A stretch of 64,000 bases of DNA from DATKMP01 sp963790045 (GTDB lineage Bacteria > Bacteroidota > Ignavibacteria > UBA10030). The position numbers and the translations under genes were made by a program. Below, piece by piece: positions 1 to 8,191 of the stretch. How positions within the stretch are numbered: position 1 is the first letter of the stretch; every line of letters begins with the position of its first letter. The notes beneath the pieces are model-generated. The model saw only the letters and a list, made by a program, of their open reading frames with translations. It was not told the DNA's origin and did not search any database. The DNA is taken from assembly GCA_963790045.1 (NCBI GenBank), contig CAWBMS010000009.1:1-64000 (forward strand), given 5' to 3'.

Positions 1-102
1 TGGAGAAAAAACCGCTAAATAATTTTTTAGACCGATTTAACATTTTTACCCTTTCGTACGTCAAAAACATGTAGTATCTTAAATTAAAAAAAAGGAACCG
101 AT

Positions 103-474
103 ATGAAGAAACTTTCTGTTATGATGATGATTCTCGGATGCACGCTCATGTTCTGCAGCATCGCACAGGCACAGCGTATGCGAATGTCGCCTGAAGACCA
201 AGCAAAAGCGTTAAAAGACAGCTTGGGCTTAACGGATGAGCAAACGACAAAAGTCACAACGATTTTAAAAGACGCGCGTGAAGAAATGACCACACTGATG
301 TCGCAAAATAATGGCGATCGTGATGCCATGCGGGATTCGATGCAAGTAATTCAAAAGAAATCCGATGCGCAGATCAAAACCGTGTTGACAGCGAAACAAT
401 CAAAAAAATATGATGCGTTAGTCAATGCCCGTCGTGCACGAATGCAACAAATGCGAGCGCAACCGCAGCAATAA
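103..474 (+). CDS. Spy/CpxP-like small periplasmic protein
   Basis: A 123-residue secreted protein with a clear signal peptide (Met-Lys-Lys, hydrophobic core, then AQA cleavage near residue 23). The mature part is charged and helical and contains a DSLGLTDEQ stretch typical of the LTxxQ repeat proteins Spy and CpxP, which act as periplasmic chaperones or metal/envelope-stress sensors. A good ribosome site (aaaggaac) sits just before the ATG. It stands alone upstream of the metal island, so a metal-stress role is only an inference. The family is loosely conserved and I assign the fold, not a function. Confidence 0.7.
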   Translation: MKKLSVMMMILGCTLMFCSIAQAQRMRMSPEDQAKALKDSLGLTDEQTTKVTTILKDAREEMTTLMSQNNGDRDAMRDSMQVIQKKSDAQIKTVLTAKQSKKYDALVNARRARMQQMRAQPQQ

Positions 475-482
475 ATATTTTC

Positions 483-578
483 ATCGCGAGTGGCACCGTC
501 TTGGTGGATAGCTGTCGATGCCAACACGCCTCTTGCATCGCCAGTAATGGATATAACTCCGCGATGCCACTTTGCGAT
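483..578 (+). other. Long-range inverted repeat, possible structured RNA or terminator
   Basis: In the 260-base gene-free stretch before the first arsR, arm ATCGCGAGTGGCA (483-495) can pair with TGCCACTTTGCGAT (565-578) with one bulge. The enclosed 70 bases contain a second small stem, cgatgc/gcatcg. The right arm is followed by a T-rich run (gattttattttt). This could be a terminator for the upstream Spy-like gene or a small RNA. I see no coding frame here. Confidence 0.35.
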
Positions 579-676
579 GATTTTATTTTTATTCTCCTTT
601 CTGTAGTAGTGTAGGGCGTTTAACCGCTCACCCCTTTTTCCTTGTTCCATAATTTTTCACGAAACTTTTATTTCCC

Positions 677-722
677 TTGCGTCTGAAATTTTTTTCATAT
701 ATATTTCGTTAGTTGACGAAAT
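677..722 (+). promoter_or_regulatory. Promoter and operator of the first arsR operon
   Basis: A -35 like TTGCGT (677-682) and a -10 like TATATT (700-705) are separated by 17 bases. An inverted repeat with arms ATTTCGT (703-709) and ACGAAAT (716-722) covers the -10 and presumed start site, just ahead of the AAGGAG ribosome site and the ATG of arsR. This is the usual geometry for an autoregulating ArsR-family repressor. It would govern the whole run through hgcAB and acr3. Confidence 0.55.
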
Positions 723-734
723 GAAGGAGTAACT

Positions 735-1082
735 ATGAAACGTGAATATGTGAATGTGTTTAAAGCATTGAGCGATCCGAATCGAATTCGCATCATAAAG
801 ATGCTCGGCGAGCGGGAGTTGTGTATGTGCGAAATTAGAGAAATCCTCGGCCTCTCGAACTCGACGGTATCGAAGCATCTGTCAATTCTCAGGGATGCCA
901 AACTTCTTCTGGATTCAAAAGAGGGGAAGTGGGTGAATTTTCAGTTAAACAACAAAGCAGAACAGAAATTTGTCCGATCGCTTATTGCCCTCATACAATG
1001 TTCTTTTGAGGATGATGAGGCGGTTCAAAAAGATAGAAAGAAACTTGATCATGTCAACCGTATAAAAATATGTAAAATGTAA
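735..1082 (+). CDS. arsR: ArsR/SmtB-family metalloregulator
   Basis: A 115-residue winged-helix repressor. The residues ELCMCEI near 29-35 place Cys30 and Cys32 in the recognition-helix position used by classic ArsR proteins to bind As(III) or Sb(III). The helix-turn-helix follows (LGLSNSTVSKHLSILRDAKLL). The ribosome site AAGGAG is 5-6 bases before the ATG. It is the first gene of a tight same-strand run ending with acr3, so it probably represses that run and releases it on metalloid binding. ArsR-like regulators have been reported next to hgcAB in known mercury methylators; a link here is inferred from position only. Confidence 0.9.
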   Translation: MKREYVNVFKALSDPNRIRIIKMLGERELCMCEIREILGLSNSTVSKHLSILRDAKLLLDSKEGKWVNFQLNNKAEQKFVRSLIALIQCSFEDDEAVQKDRKKLDHVNRIKICKM

Positions 1083-1100
1083 TCTATGAAAGGGAAGAAA

Positions 1101-1346
1101 ATGATTGTCAAAATATTAGGTTCAGGCTGCGCCAATTGCCAAGCATTGCATAAGCGAGCCGAAGAAGCAATGAAAGATCTAAACATCGAAGGGATGATCG
1201 AAAAAGTAACTGACTTCCAACAAATTGCGACGTACGGCATCATGCGTACGCCTGGATTGGTGATCGATGAAAAGGTTGCTATTTCCGGATCTGTGCCGAC
1301 AGTAGAAAAAATAAAAGAGCTTCTTCTGGCTTATCAGGGGGCATAA
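1101..1346 (+). CDS. Small thioredoxin-like redox protein (TM0996/MTH895 type)
   Basis: An 81-residue one-domain thioredoxin-fold protein. Its CxxC site is in GSGCANCQ near the N-terminus, and the cis-proline segment is seen in MRTPGLVID. I choose the ATG at 1101 because AGGGAAG lies 5-6 bases upstream; an in-frame ATG at 1086 would add MKGKK. The family (redox-active disulfide protein 2) is often found beside YraQ/ArsP permeases, as here, where its stop overlaps the permease start by one base. It probably exchanges thiols with, or delivers metal to, the permease. Confidence 0.85.
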   Translation: MIVKILGSGCANCQALHKRAEEAMKDLNIEGMIEKVTDFQQIATYGIMRTPGLVIDEKVAISGSVPTVEKIKELLLAYQGA

Positions 1347-2371
1347 TGAAGAAATGGTTTGAACAATACCCGCTCGGCATGATTGCAATTCTGCTTCCTC
1401 TTTGGGTTTTGCTCTATATGTCGTTGCAATCTATCACCGATTCGTTTGTTCTGGCCACAGGACTGGCGCAAGGGACTCACCTCACCGAAGCATTCCGGTT
1501 TTTTGTGTTTGAAGTGCCCAAAGTGCTGCTTCTGCTTACACTCATCGTTTTTGCGGTTGGAATCATACGGAGCTATTTCTCTCCTGAACGAACGCGGAAG
1601 ATACTTGGTGGCAAAAAGCTGTTTGTCGGTAACGTGTTGGCAAGTCTGCTTGGTGTAGTTACTCCGTTCTGTTCTTGTTCTGCAATTCCATTGTTTCTTG
1701 GATTTGTAGAGAGCGGTATTCCGCTTGGAGTCACATTTTCATTCCTGATTGCTGCGCCAATGATAAACGAAGTTGCGCTTGTTTTGCTCTTCGGTCTGTT
1801 CGGATGGAAGACGGCACTTTTGTATATGTCAACCGGATTGATCATTGCAATGGTTTCTGGATACATTATCGGCATTCTTAAGTTGGAACGCTTTGTTGAA
1901 CCATGGGTCAATGAAGTGAAAGCCGGGCACTCGGAGATGCAAGAAGAAAAGCTCCCTTTCAAGCAAAGAATTTCTGCCGGTGTTGATGCTGTAGTTGAAA
2001 TTGTGTCAAAGGTCTGGATTTATATTATCATCGGAATAGCGGTCGGTGCTGGAATTCATGGATACGTTCCGGAAAACTTTATGGCGAGCATCATGGGGAA
2101 GAGCGCATGGTGGTCGGTCCCCATTGCTGTGCTGATCGGTGTTCCCATGTATTCAAATGCAGCAGGGATTATTCCTATTGTGCAAGCTCTGCTTGAAAAA
2201 GGTGCTTCACTTGGAACGGTGCTTGCATTTATGATGGCAGTCATTGGTCTGTCACTTCCTGAAACAATCATTTTGAAAAAAGTCTTAAAATTACCACTCA
2301 TTTTCGCTTTTGTCGGCATTGTAGCAGTTGGTATTATCATAGTCGGCTATATATTCAACTTCGTGTATTAA
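1346..2371 (+). CDS. YraQ/ArsP-family permease
   Basis: A 341-residue polytopic inner-membrane protein with about eight to ten hydrophobic segments. It has the conserved TPFCSCSAIPLF motif near residue 107, typical of the DUF318 permease family that includes ArsP (methylarsenite efflux) and Cu/Zn-linked members. A second conserved half carries a GVPMYSNAAG segment that mirrors it. It overlaps the preceding thioredoxin-like gene by one base and is followed within 10 bases by a second copy of that gene. Context points to thiol-reactive metal or organometal export; the substrate cannot be read from the sequence. Confidence 0.85.
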   Translation: MKKWFEQYPLGMIAILLPLWVLLYMSLQSITDSFVLATGLAQGTHLTEAFRFFVFEVPKVLLLLTLIVFAVGIIRSYFSPERTRKILGGKKLFVGNVLASLLGVVTPFCSCSAIPLFLGFVESGIPLGVTFSFLIAAPMINEVALVLLFGLFGWKTALLYMSTGLIIAMVSGYIIGILKLERFVEPWVNEVKAGHSEMQEEKLPFKQRISAGVDAVVEIVSKVWIYIIIGIAVGAGIHGYVPENFMASIMGKSAWWSVPIAVLIGVPMYSNAAGIIPIVQALLEKGASLGTVLAFMMAVIGLSLPETIILKKVLKLPLIFAFVGIVAVGIIIVGYIFNFVY

Positions 2372-2381
2372 TGAGGACAAT

Positions 2382-2615
2382 ATGAAAGTACAGATTCTTG
2401 GTTCCGGTTGTGCTAAATGTAAAACACTTGAAGAACGCGTCAGGCAATTGGTCGCAAAACATCAATTACCCGTTGAAGTTGAAAAAGTAACCGATCTCCA
2501 GGAAATGGTGAAGTACGGAATTATGATGACACCCGGTTTGGTTGTTGATGGTGTCTTGAAAAGTGTTGGATCGATCCCTAAAGACAACCAACTTCTTGAA
2601 TGGATGAAAGGATAA
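2382..2615 (+). CDS. Second small thioredoxin-like protein (TM0996 type)
   Basis: A 77-residue paralogue of the gene at 1101. It has the same layout: GSGCAKC near residue 7 and a YGIMMTPGLVVDG cis-proline segment. The two copies flank the permease, which suggests a thiol relay serving it. AGGAC just before the ATG is the likely ribosome site. The two paralogues differ in the residues between the active-site cysteines (AN against AK), so they may have different redox potentials or partners. Confidence 0.85.
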   Translation: MKVQILGSGCAKCKTLEERVRQLVAKHQLPVEVEKVTDLQEMVKYGIMMTPGLVVDGVLKSVGSIPKDNQLLEWMKG

Positions 2616-2620
2616 AAGGT

Positions 2621-3058
2621 ATGAAGAAACAGATTATTGTAACGCTCCTACTCAGCATCATGGTTTGCACATATACAAATGCTCAGTCGAAGAAATCCTC
2701 AAAGCGGGCGAGGCCGGTAACAGCTATAAAGGATTCAAGTAAAATTATTTCCCAATCCACCATCACATTCGTTGAGCTTGGCTCAGTCAATTGCATTCCT
2801 TGCAAAGCCATGCAAAAGGTGATGAAGTCCGTTGAAGAGAAATACGTCAGTCAGTTGAAGATTGTTTTCTATGATGTCTGGAAACAAGAACAAGCACATT
2901 ATGCGCAGGATTACAATATCCGATTGATACCAACGCAAGTCTTTCTTGATGCAAACGGCAAAGAGCTTATGCGCCACGAAGGATATTTTCCGGAAAAAGA
3001 GATCGATAGCTTTCTGCAATCGAAAGGTTTGAAACCTCATTCCAACGATAAAGGATAA
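2621..3058 (+). CDS. Periplasmic thioredoxin-family protein
   Basis: I start this at the ATG at 2621, behind aaaggt, rather than the longer in-frame ATG at 2600 that overlaps the previous gene. This gives 145 residues with a signal peptide ending near TNAQS. The mature domain has SVNCIPCKAM (CxxC), a YNIRLIPTQVFLD cis-proline strand and a final helix, the thioredoxin layout. The next gene is a CcdA-type electron carrier, so this protein is probably its periplasmic partner, passing electrons to oxidised envelope proteins. Confidence 0.8.
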   Translation: MKKQIIVTLLLSIMVCTYTNAQSKKSSKRARPVTAIKDSSKIISQSTITFVELGSVNCIPCKAMQKVMKSVEEKYVSQLKIVFYDVWKQEQAHYAQDYNIRLIPTQVFLDANGKELMRHEGYFPEKEIDSFLQSKGLKPHSNDKG

Positions 3059-3061
3059 TCC

Positions 3062-3760
3062 ATGGAATCTCTTTTCACATCGCTAACAGAAGCTCTCTAT
3101 GGCAGTTATTCGCTTGCACTGCTTGCCTCTTTTATCTGGGGCATCCTTAGCATCCTTCTTAGCCCTTGCCATCTTTCCAGCATCCCGCTCATTATCGGAT
3201 TTCTTACCGCGCAAGGTGAAAAGAAAACTTCACGCGGCTTTCTTCTTGCGTTCATTTTTGCCGTTGGAATATTTTTCACAATTATCGTCATCGGCATTAT
3301 CACAGCGGCTTTAGGAAGAATCATGGGCGATGTCGGTCCGTATGGAAAATATGCTATCGTGATTGTCTTCATCATCGTCGGGTTATATCTGATGGATATT
3401 CTTCGCCTGCCGGATACCGGATTGAAATTACGACCTTTCGGCATAAACAATGTTTTCTTTTCGGCATTCAGTTTAGGATTGATTTTCGGAATTGCTCTAG
3501 GGCCATGCACATTTGCATTTATGGCGCCGGTTCTCGGTGTTGTATTCCAATTATCCAATACCCATGTATTTTTAGCGGGTTTGCTTCTGCTTTCGTTTGG
3601 ACTCGGACATTGTATCGTCATTGTCGTGGCAGGCGGTCTTGCTTCTCGTGTTCAATCATATCTTGATTGGACAAGCCGAACTCAAGCAGTGGTCTGGATA
3701 AAACGCGTTGCTGGATTTTTCGTTATTCTCGGTGGCGTTTATACTCTTTATATATCATAA
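3062..3760 (+). CDS. CcdA/DsbD-type transmembrane electron carrier
   Basis: A 232-residue protein with six membrane segments. Two conserved cysteines lie in LSPCHLSSIPL (early) and LGPCTFAFMAPVLG (middle), the pair that moves electrons across the membrane in CcdA and the DsbD core. It starts 3 bases after the periplasmic thioredoxin stops, so they are translated together. In this operon it likely keeps the periplasmic thioredoxin reduced. A role in cytochrome c maturation is possible but no ccm/res gene is nearby. Confidence 0.85.
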   Translation: MESLFTSLTEALYGSYSLALLASFIWGILSILLSPCHLSSIPLIIGFLTAQGEKKTSRGFLLAFIFAVGIFFTIIVIGIITAALGRIMGDVGPYGKYAIVIVFIIVGLYLMDILRLPDTGLKLRPFGINNVFFSAFSLGLIFGIALGPCTFAFMAPVLGVVFQLSNTHVFLAGLLLLSFGLGHCIVIVVAGGLASRVQSYLDWTSRTQAVVWIKRVAGFFVILGGVYTLYIS

Positions 3761-3778
3761 AATGAAAAGGGATACACA

Positions 3779-4558
3779 ATGACTACTCACTCAATCGGTT
3801 TTATTGGCGGTGGAAGAATTGTAAAGATTATGTTGCTGGGATGGAAACGAGCGAATGTAACTCCCGCTCACATCGTTGTAACAGATACAAACACAGATAT
3901 TCTTGAGAACCTTAAAAAAGGATTTCCAGAAATTAACACGGTTATGAACAATTCATCGTTGGCCGCCGAAAGCGACGTCGTTTTCCTTGGACTTCATCCT
4001 CCCATGATCGGCGGAATTTTGCAAGAAATTAAATCGGCTGTCAAACCGTCAACCATTGTGGTGTCGCTGGCACCGAAAATATCTATCACAAAACTCTCCG
4101 GGGAATTAGGAGGATTGAAGAACGTTGCCCGCATTATTCCAAATGCGCCTTCCATCATAAACGAAGGATACAATCCCGTTGCGTTCTCGCCGGAAATAAG
4201 TACGGAAGCAAAACAGGCAGTGTTAGAACTCTTCCGTCCTCTTGGAGAAATTCCTGAGGTGGCGGAAGATTTGCTCGAAGCATATGCCCTGTTCACCGCT
4301 ATGGGGCCGACGTATTTCTGGTTCCAACTCTATGAGATGCAGAAACTTATCGAATCTTTCGGTATATCGCCGAATGCTATAAAAGACGGCCTGCCGAAAA
4401 TGCTGAGCGGTGTTGTGAAGATGATGTATGAATCCGGATTAACACCGGCTGAAGTGATGAATTTGATTCCAGTAAAACCATTGGCAGAAGAAGAAACCAT
4501 CATCAAAGGATTTTATCAAAACAGGTTGACATCTCTTTATAATAAATTAAAAAGTTGA
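3779..4558 (+). CDS. Pyrroline-5-carboxylate reductase-like oxidoreductase
   Basis: A 259-residue ProC-like protein. The Rossmann start is IGFIGGGRIVKIMLLG, followed by a VVTDTN strand end, a VSLAPKISI segment and the helical C-terminal dimer domain (TAMGPTYFWFQLYEM). ProC uses NAD(P)H to make proline. A ProC-like gene inside a metal operon directly before hgcA is unusual, so it may be a paralogue with another substrate. The true proBA genes lie 40 kb away in this window and lack a proC neighbour, so a proline role is not excluded. Confidence 0.75.
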   Translation: MTTHSIGFIGGGRIVKIMLLGWKRANVTPAHIVVTDTNTDILENLKKGFPEINTVMNNSSLAAESDVVFLGLHPPMIGGILQEIKSAVKPSTIVVSLAPKISITKLSGELGGLKNVARIIPNAPSIINEGYNPVAFSPEISTEAKQAVLELFRPLGEIPEVAEDLLEAYALFTAMGPTYFWFQLYEMQKLIESFGISPNAIKDGLPKMLSGVVKMMYESGLTPAEVMNLIPVKPLAEEETIIKGFYQNRLTSLYNKLKS

Positions 4559-4598
4559 ACATAATTTTTAACATAACTATTGAATAGAGGTCTTTACT

Positions 4599-5757
4599 GT
4601 GGCATGTTCAGAACAAAATTACAATACAGGTAATTCTCAAGAATTATTTCCGATTCGTGAAAAAAAGTCGGGAAACACATGCGGATGCCAGAGCAATAAA
4701 AATGAAGCAACGCTTCCATCGACTAAAAGACATTTTATTATAGGCAGCGCTTTTACAACAGCGGGAATGATTCCGCAAATCTCCACCCAACTTAAATGGA
4801 AGGATTATCTTGGAGCTTTCAAAGTTCGCTGGGGCATCAACAGAAATCATTATCGCGTTGAACCGGACGTATATGCTGTCGGCACACCAAACGAGCGTTC
4901 GGATGTCTTCGTTACAGCCAATTATAAGCTCACATTCGATTTAGTACCGGAAGAACTTAAATGGAATGAATGCCTGGCTTCTCGTGTTGGATACGAAAGG
5001 TGTGAATGTCTGGTGTGCAGCAGGCAAAGGAACCTTTGGTACAAAGGAGCTTGTAAAACGAATCCAGCTTACATCATTAGAGAAAATTGTTCTCCATCGC
5101 CGGATGATTCTGCCGCAGCTTGGCGCAACAGGCGTTGCTGCGCATCTTGTTAAAGAAGCATCCGGGTTTACGGTTATTTACGGACCAGTACGGGCAACGG
5201 ATATTCAGGCATTCGTGCAAGCAGGATACAAAGCGACAAAAGCAATGCGCCGAGTGAATTTTGATTGGTACGATCGCCTGAAACTCATTCCGAACGATCT
5301 TGGATATAATCTGCGCTATTTTGCAATAGCGTTTTTTATTTTCTTTATGCTCGCGGGAATTAACACGGATGGGTTTTCTCTCCGTCAAGCTATTTCCAAA
5401 TTTCTGTCGATCACACAAATTATTGCAGCAGGATACGTGGCAGGGATCGTTCTTACGCCACTATTGCTTCCCTACATTCCTTTCCGCAGTTTTTCGTATA
5501 AAGGATTTATTGTGGGGGCAATCGTTTCGGTGCCATTCCTTTTAACAGGGGCTTTCGGAAGCACTCTTATAGCAAATATCAGCGGAGTATTTTTCGCTTC
5601 CGCCTTTTCTTCCTTTCTGGCTATGAATTTCACCGGCGCATCAACTTTCACTTCGCTTGCTGGCGTGAAGAAAGAAATGAAAGCCGCGGTACCAATGCAG
5701 ATTGCAACAGGAACGATTGCAGCTGTCCTATCCATCCTCAATAATTTTATTCATTGA
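4599..5757 (+). CDS. hgcA: HgcA, corrinoid mercury methyltransferase (one frameshift)
   Basis: The N-terminal corrinoid-binding domain includes GAFKVRWGI, the DVYAVGTPN segment and VFVTANYKLTFD. After a frame change it continues NAWLLVLDTKG and the diagnostic cap-helix motif NVWCAAGK (5005-5028), whose Cys (5014-5016) is the lower cobalt ligand in HgcA. GTFGTKELV follows, then about five membrane segments. HgcA transfers a methyl group from its corrinoid to Hg(II). The GTG start at 4599 has AGAGG upstream. The frame changes by +1 at the AAA run 4959-4961; dropping one A gives EELNGMNAWLL, which fits the family. Total length, about 385 residues, is normal. Confidence 0.93.
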
Positions 5758-5766
5758 AGGCGCTTT

Positions 5767-6072
5767 ATGAAACAGCTAAAATATTTTTCTGAAACAATCA
5801 CACTCCAACTGATTCAGGAGAAGTGTAACAATTGCGGAATGTGCGTGAAAGTATGTCCGCATGAAGTGTTCGAGATGATCGATAAAAAACTGCACATTAC
5901 AGGACGTGACTTTTGCATGGAATGCGGCGCGTGCAAAAGAAATTGCCCGCAAGGAGCAATCCAGATGGATGTGGGCGACGGATGTGGATGTGCAGCGGGA
6001 ATTATTCAGGGCGCCTTTAAAGGTACCGTGCCAACCTGCGGCGGACCAGACAATGAAACGTGCTGTAATTAA
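5767..6072 (+). CDS. hgcB: HgcB, 2[4Fe-4S] ferredoxin for mercury methylation
   Basis: A 101-residue protein with two CX2CX2CX3C clusters (Cys20/23/26/30 and Cys50/53/56/60). The second has the CMECGACKRNC form seen in HgcB. Beyond the ferredoxin core it has Cys73, Cys75 and a vicinal pair Cys99-Cys100 at the C-terminus; extra cysteines of this kind set HgcB apart from ordinary ferredoxins. It starts 9 bases after hgcA with AAGG upstream. Its role is to reduce the HgcA corrinoid and probably hand over Hg(II) through the tail cysteines. Confidence 0.93.
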   Translation: MKQLKYFSETITLQLIQEKCNNCGMCVKVCPHEVFEMIDKKLHITGRDFCMECGACKRNCPQGAIQMDVGDGCGCAAGIIQGAFKGTVPTCGGPDNETCCN

Positions 6073-6106
6073 TAGGAATGAAAAAAATTCTCTAAGGAAC
6101 TAACCC

Positions 6107-7054
6107 ATGCCCGATCATGATCATACAATAGAACACCACTATTCCACTCAAGTTAAAGAACAGCAGAAGCGAGAGAAAGGCCTCGGTATATCTATTGCTC
6201 TTAACGCCATTATTTTCATTGTTGAACTTGCTGGCGGTATTCTAACAAACAGTCTTGCGCTTATTTCCGATTCGCTGCATAATCTCAGCGACTTTTTTGC
6301 ATTGATCTTGAGTTATATGGCTTCAAAAGTCATTCAATGGAAATCGAGCTCCGAAAAATCTTACGGCTACGTGCGCGTTGAAATCTTCGTTGCGTTTATC
6401 AACTCCATGGCGCTCGTGCTGATCGGATTATATGTGATCTATAAAGGCGTTCTGCGGTTTGCTCATCCTGAGCCGGTTGCCGGCGGCTGGATGCTCATCA
6501 TTGCCGTTGTCGGTTTTGTTGCGAACCTGGCAGCGACGCTGCTGTTAAAGCCGCACGCACATCACGATCTGAACATGAAAAGCGCGTACCTGCATTTGCT
6601 GACGGACGCTTTGGAATCACTCGCTGTGATGGTAGTTGCAGGAATCATTGCATGGAAAGATTGGCGCGTGCTTGATTCACTCGTTTCGATTGCCATTGGG
6701 CTGTTTATCATCAAGAGTGCATGGAGTATCATTGCCGAAACCGTGCACATTCTAACCGAAGGAACCCCGAAGGGTATCGATCTTCAAAAAGTTGCAGCGT
6801 TTATCCAGTCATTCCCCGGCGTAGAAAGTGTTCATCATTTACATATATGGGGATTGTCTTCCAGAGTGCGAGCATTAAGCGCACACATTGTTGTGCATGA
6901 TCAATTGATCAGCGACGGCAATAAAATTAGTTTGCAGTTGGAACAGGAATTAGAACATCGCTTTGGCATTAATCATCCCACGTTCCAATTTGAATGTTCT
7001 GCATGTAAAAACGAAGGTGTGCTGGTTGATATCGACCATAAAGGATCCTTGTAA
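6107..7054 (+). CDS. CDF-family divalent metal exporter
   Basis: A 315-residue cation diffusion facilitator with six membrane segments and a His-rich N-terminus (HDHTIEHHYS). The two metal-site HxxxD pairs are visible: SDSLHNLSD in segment 2 and HLLTDALES in segment 5. The cytoplasmic C-terminal domain (VESVHHLHIWGLS) matches the CzcD/ZitB group. It exports Zn, Cd or Co in exchange for protons. It sits 34 bases after hgcB and belongs to the same run, so it is likely co-induced with hgcAB. Confidence 0.92.
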   Translation: MPDHDHTIEHHYSTQVKEQQKREKGLGISIALNAIIFIVELAGGILTNSLALISDSLHNLSDFFALILSYMASKVIQWKSSSEKSYGYVRVEIFVAFINSMALVLIGLYVIYKGVLRFAHPEPVAGGWMLIIAVVGFVANLAATLLLKPHAHHDLNMKSAYLHLLTDALESLAVMVVAGIIAWKDWRVLDSLVSIAIGLFIIKSAWSIIAETVHILTEGTPKGIDLQKVAAFIQSFPGVESVHHLHIWGLSSRVRALSAHIVVHDQLISDGNKISLQLEQELEHRFGINHPTFQFECSACKNEGVLVDIDHKGSL

Positions 7055-7107
7055 CGAACGATACTACATGAAAAATTCATCCCATCATTCACATTGAATA
7101 AACATTT

Positions 7108-8172
7108 ATGACTTCTCTTACAAAACAACTTTCTTTTCTGGACCGCTTTTTAACGCTCTGGATATTGCTTGCCATGCTGCTCGGAGTTTGTTCAGGATAT
7201 TTCTTTCCCGGCATTGTAAACTTCTGGAATTCCTTTCAATCCGGCACAACCAACATTCCCATTGCCATCGGTTTGATTTTGATGATGTATCCGCCATTGG
7301 CAAAGGTGAAGTATGAAGAGCTTGGCGACGTGTTTAAAAACACGAAAGTGCTTGTTCTTTCCCTCATACAAAACTGGCTTGTCGGACCGGTGCTGATGTT
7401 TATTCTCGCCGTTATTTTTCTCCGCGGCTATCCGGAATATATGGCGGGACTCATTATGATCGGGCTTGCTCGCTGTATTGCCATGGTCATTGTGTGGAAT
7501 GAACTTGCAAAGGGCGATACCGAATATGCAGCAGGATTGGTTGCTTTCAATTCAATTTTCCAAGTGCTGTTCTTTTCTGTGTACGCATACGTCTTCCTCA
7601 CGGTCTTTCCGTCGTGGCTGGGCTTAAAAACATTTGCCGTCAATATCACCATCGGACAAATCGCAAAAAGCGTGTTTATCTATCTCGGCATACCGTTTCT
7701 TGCAGGCATCATCACGCGGTTTGTTCTTCTTAAAATTAAAGACAAGCAATGGTACGAGCAGAAGTTCATTCCAAAAATATCGCCAATAACATTGATTGCA
7801 CTTCTCTTCACCATCGTCGTCATGTTTTCTTTGAAGGGTGAATACATTGTTAGAATTCCATTAGATGTTCTTCGCATCGCGCTTCCGCTTGTCGTGTATT
7901 TCGTGATTATGTTTTTCATTTCGTTTTATCTTGCAAAGAAAGCCGGAGCCGACTATGCAAAATCTGCAACGCTTTCATTCACTGCTGCAAGTAATAACTT
8001 TGAATTGGCGATAGCAGTCTCAATCGCAGTATTCGGGATCAATTCCGGCGTTGCGTTTGCAGCTGTGATCGGTCCGTTAGTCGAAGTGCCGGTTCTCATC
8101 AGTTTGGTAAATGTTTCACTTTGGATTGAAAAGACATATTTTATAAAACGTTATAAGACGAACCTACTCTAA
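7108..8172 (+). CDS. acr3: Acr3-type arsenite efflux permease
   Basis: A 354-residue, ten-segment bile-acid/Na+ symporter-fold transporter. The Acr3 signature includes GLILMMYPPLAKVKYE and the essential-cysteine segment LARCIAMVIVWNEL; TAASNNFELAIAVSI is the second conserved half. It extrudes As(OH)3 at the inner membrane. This is the last gene of the plus-strand operon; the next gene faces the other way. With ArsR at the start and ArsC nearby it makes a full arsenic resistance set. Confidence 0.93.
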   Translation: MTSLTKQLSFLDRFLTLWILLAMLLGVCSGYFFPGIVNFWNSFQSGTTNIPIAIGLILMMYPPLAKVKYEELGDVFKNTKVLVLSLIQNWLVGPVLMFILAVIFLRGYPEYMAGLIMIGLARCIAMVIVWNELAKGDTEYAAGLVAFNSIFQVLFFSVYAYVFLTVFPSWLGLKTFAVNITIGQIAKSVFIYLGIPFLAGIITRFVLLKIKDKQWYEQKFIPKISPITLIALLFTIVVMFSLKGEYIVRIPLDVLRIALPLVVYFVIMFFISFYLAKKAGADYAKSATLSFTAASNNFELAIAVSIAVFGINSGVAFAAVIGPLVEVPVLISLVNVSLWIEKTYFIKRYKTNLL

Positions 8173-8191
8173 GTAACATTTGTATACTTCA

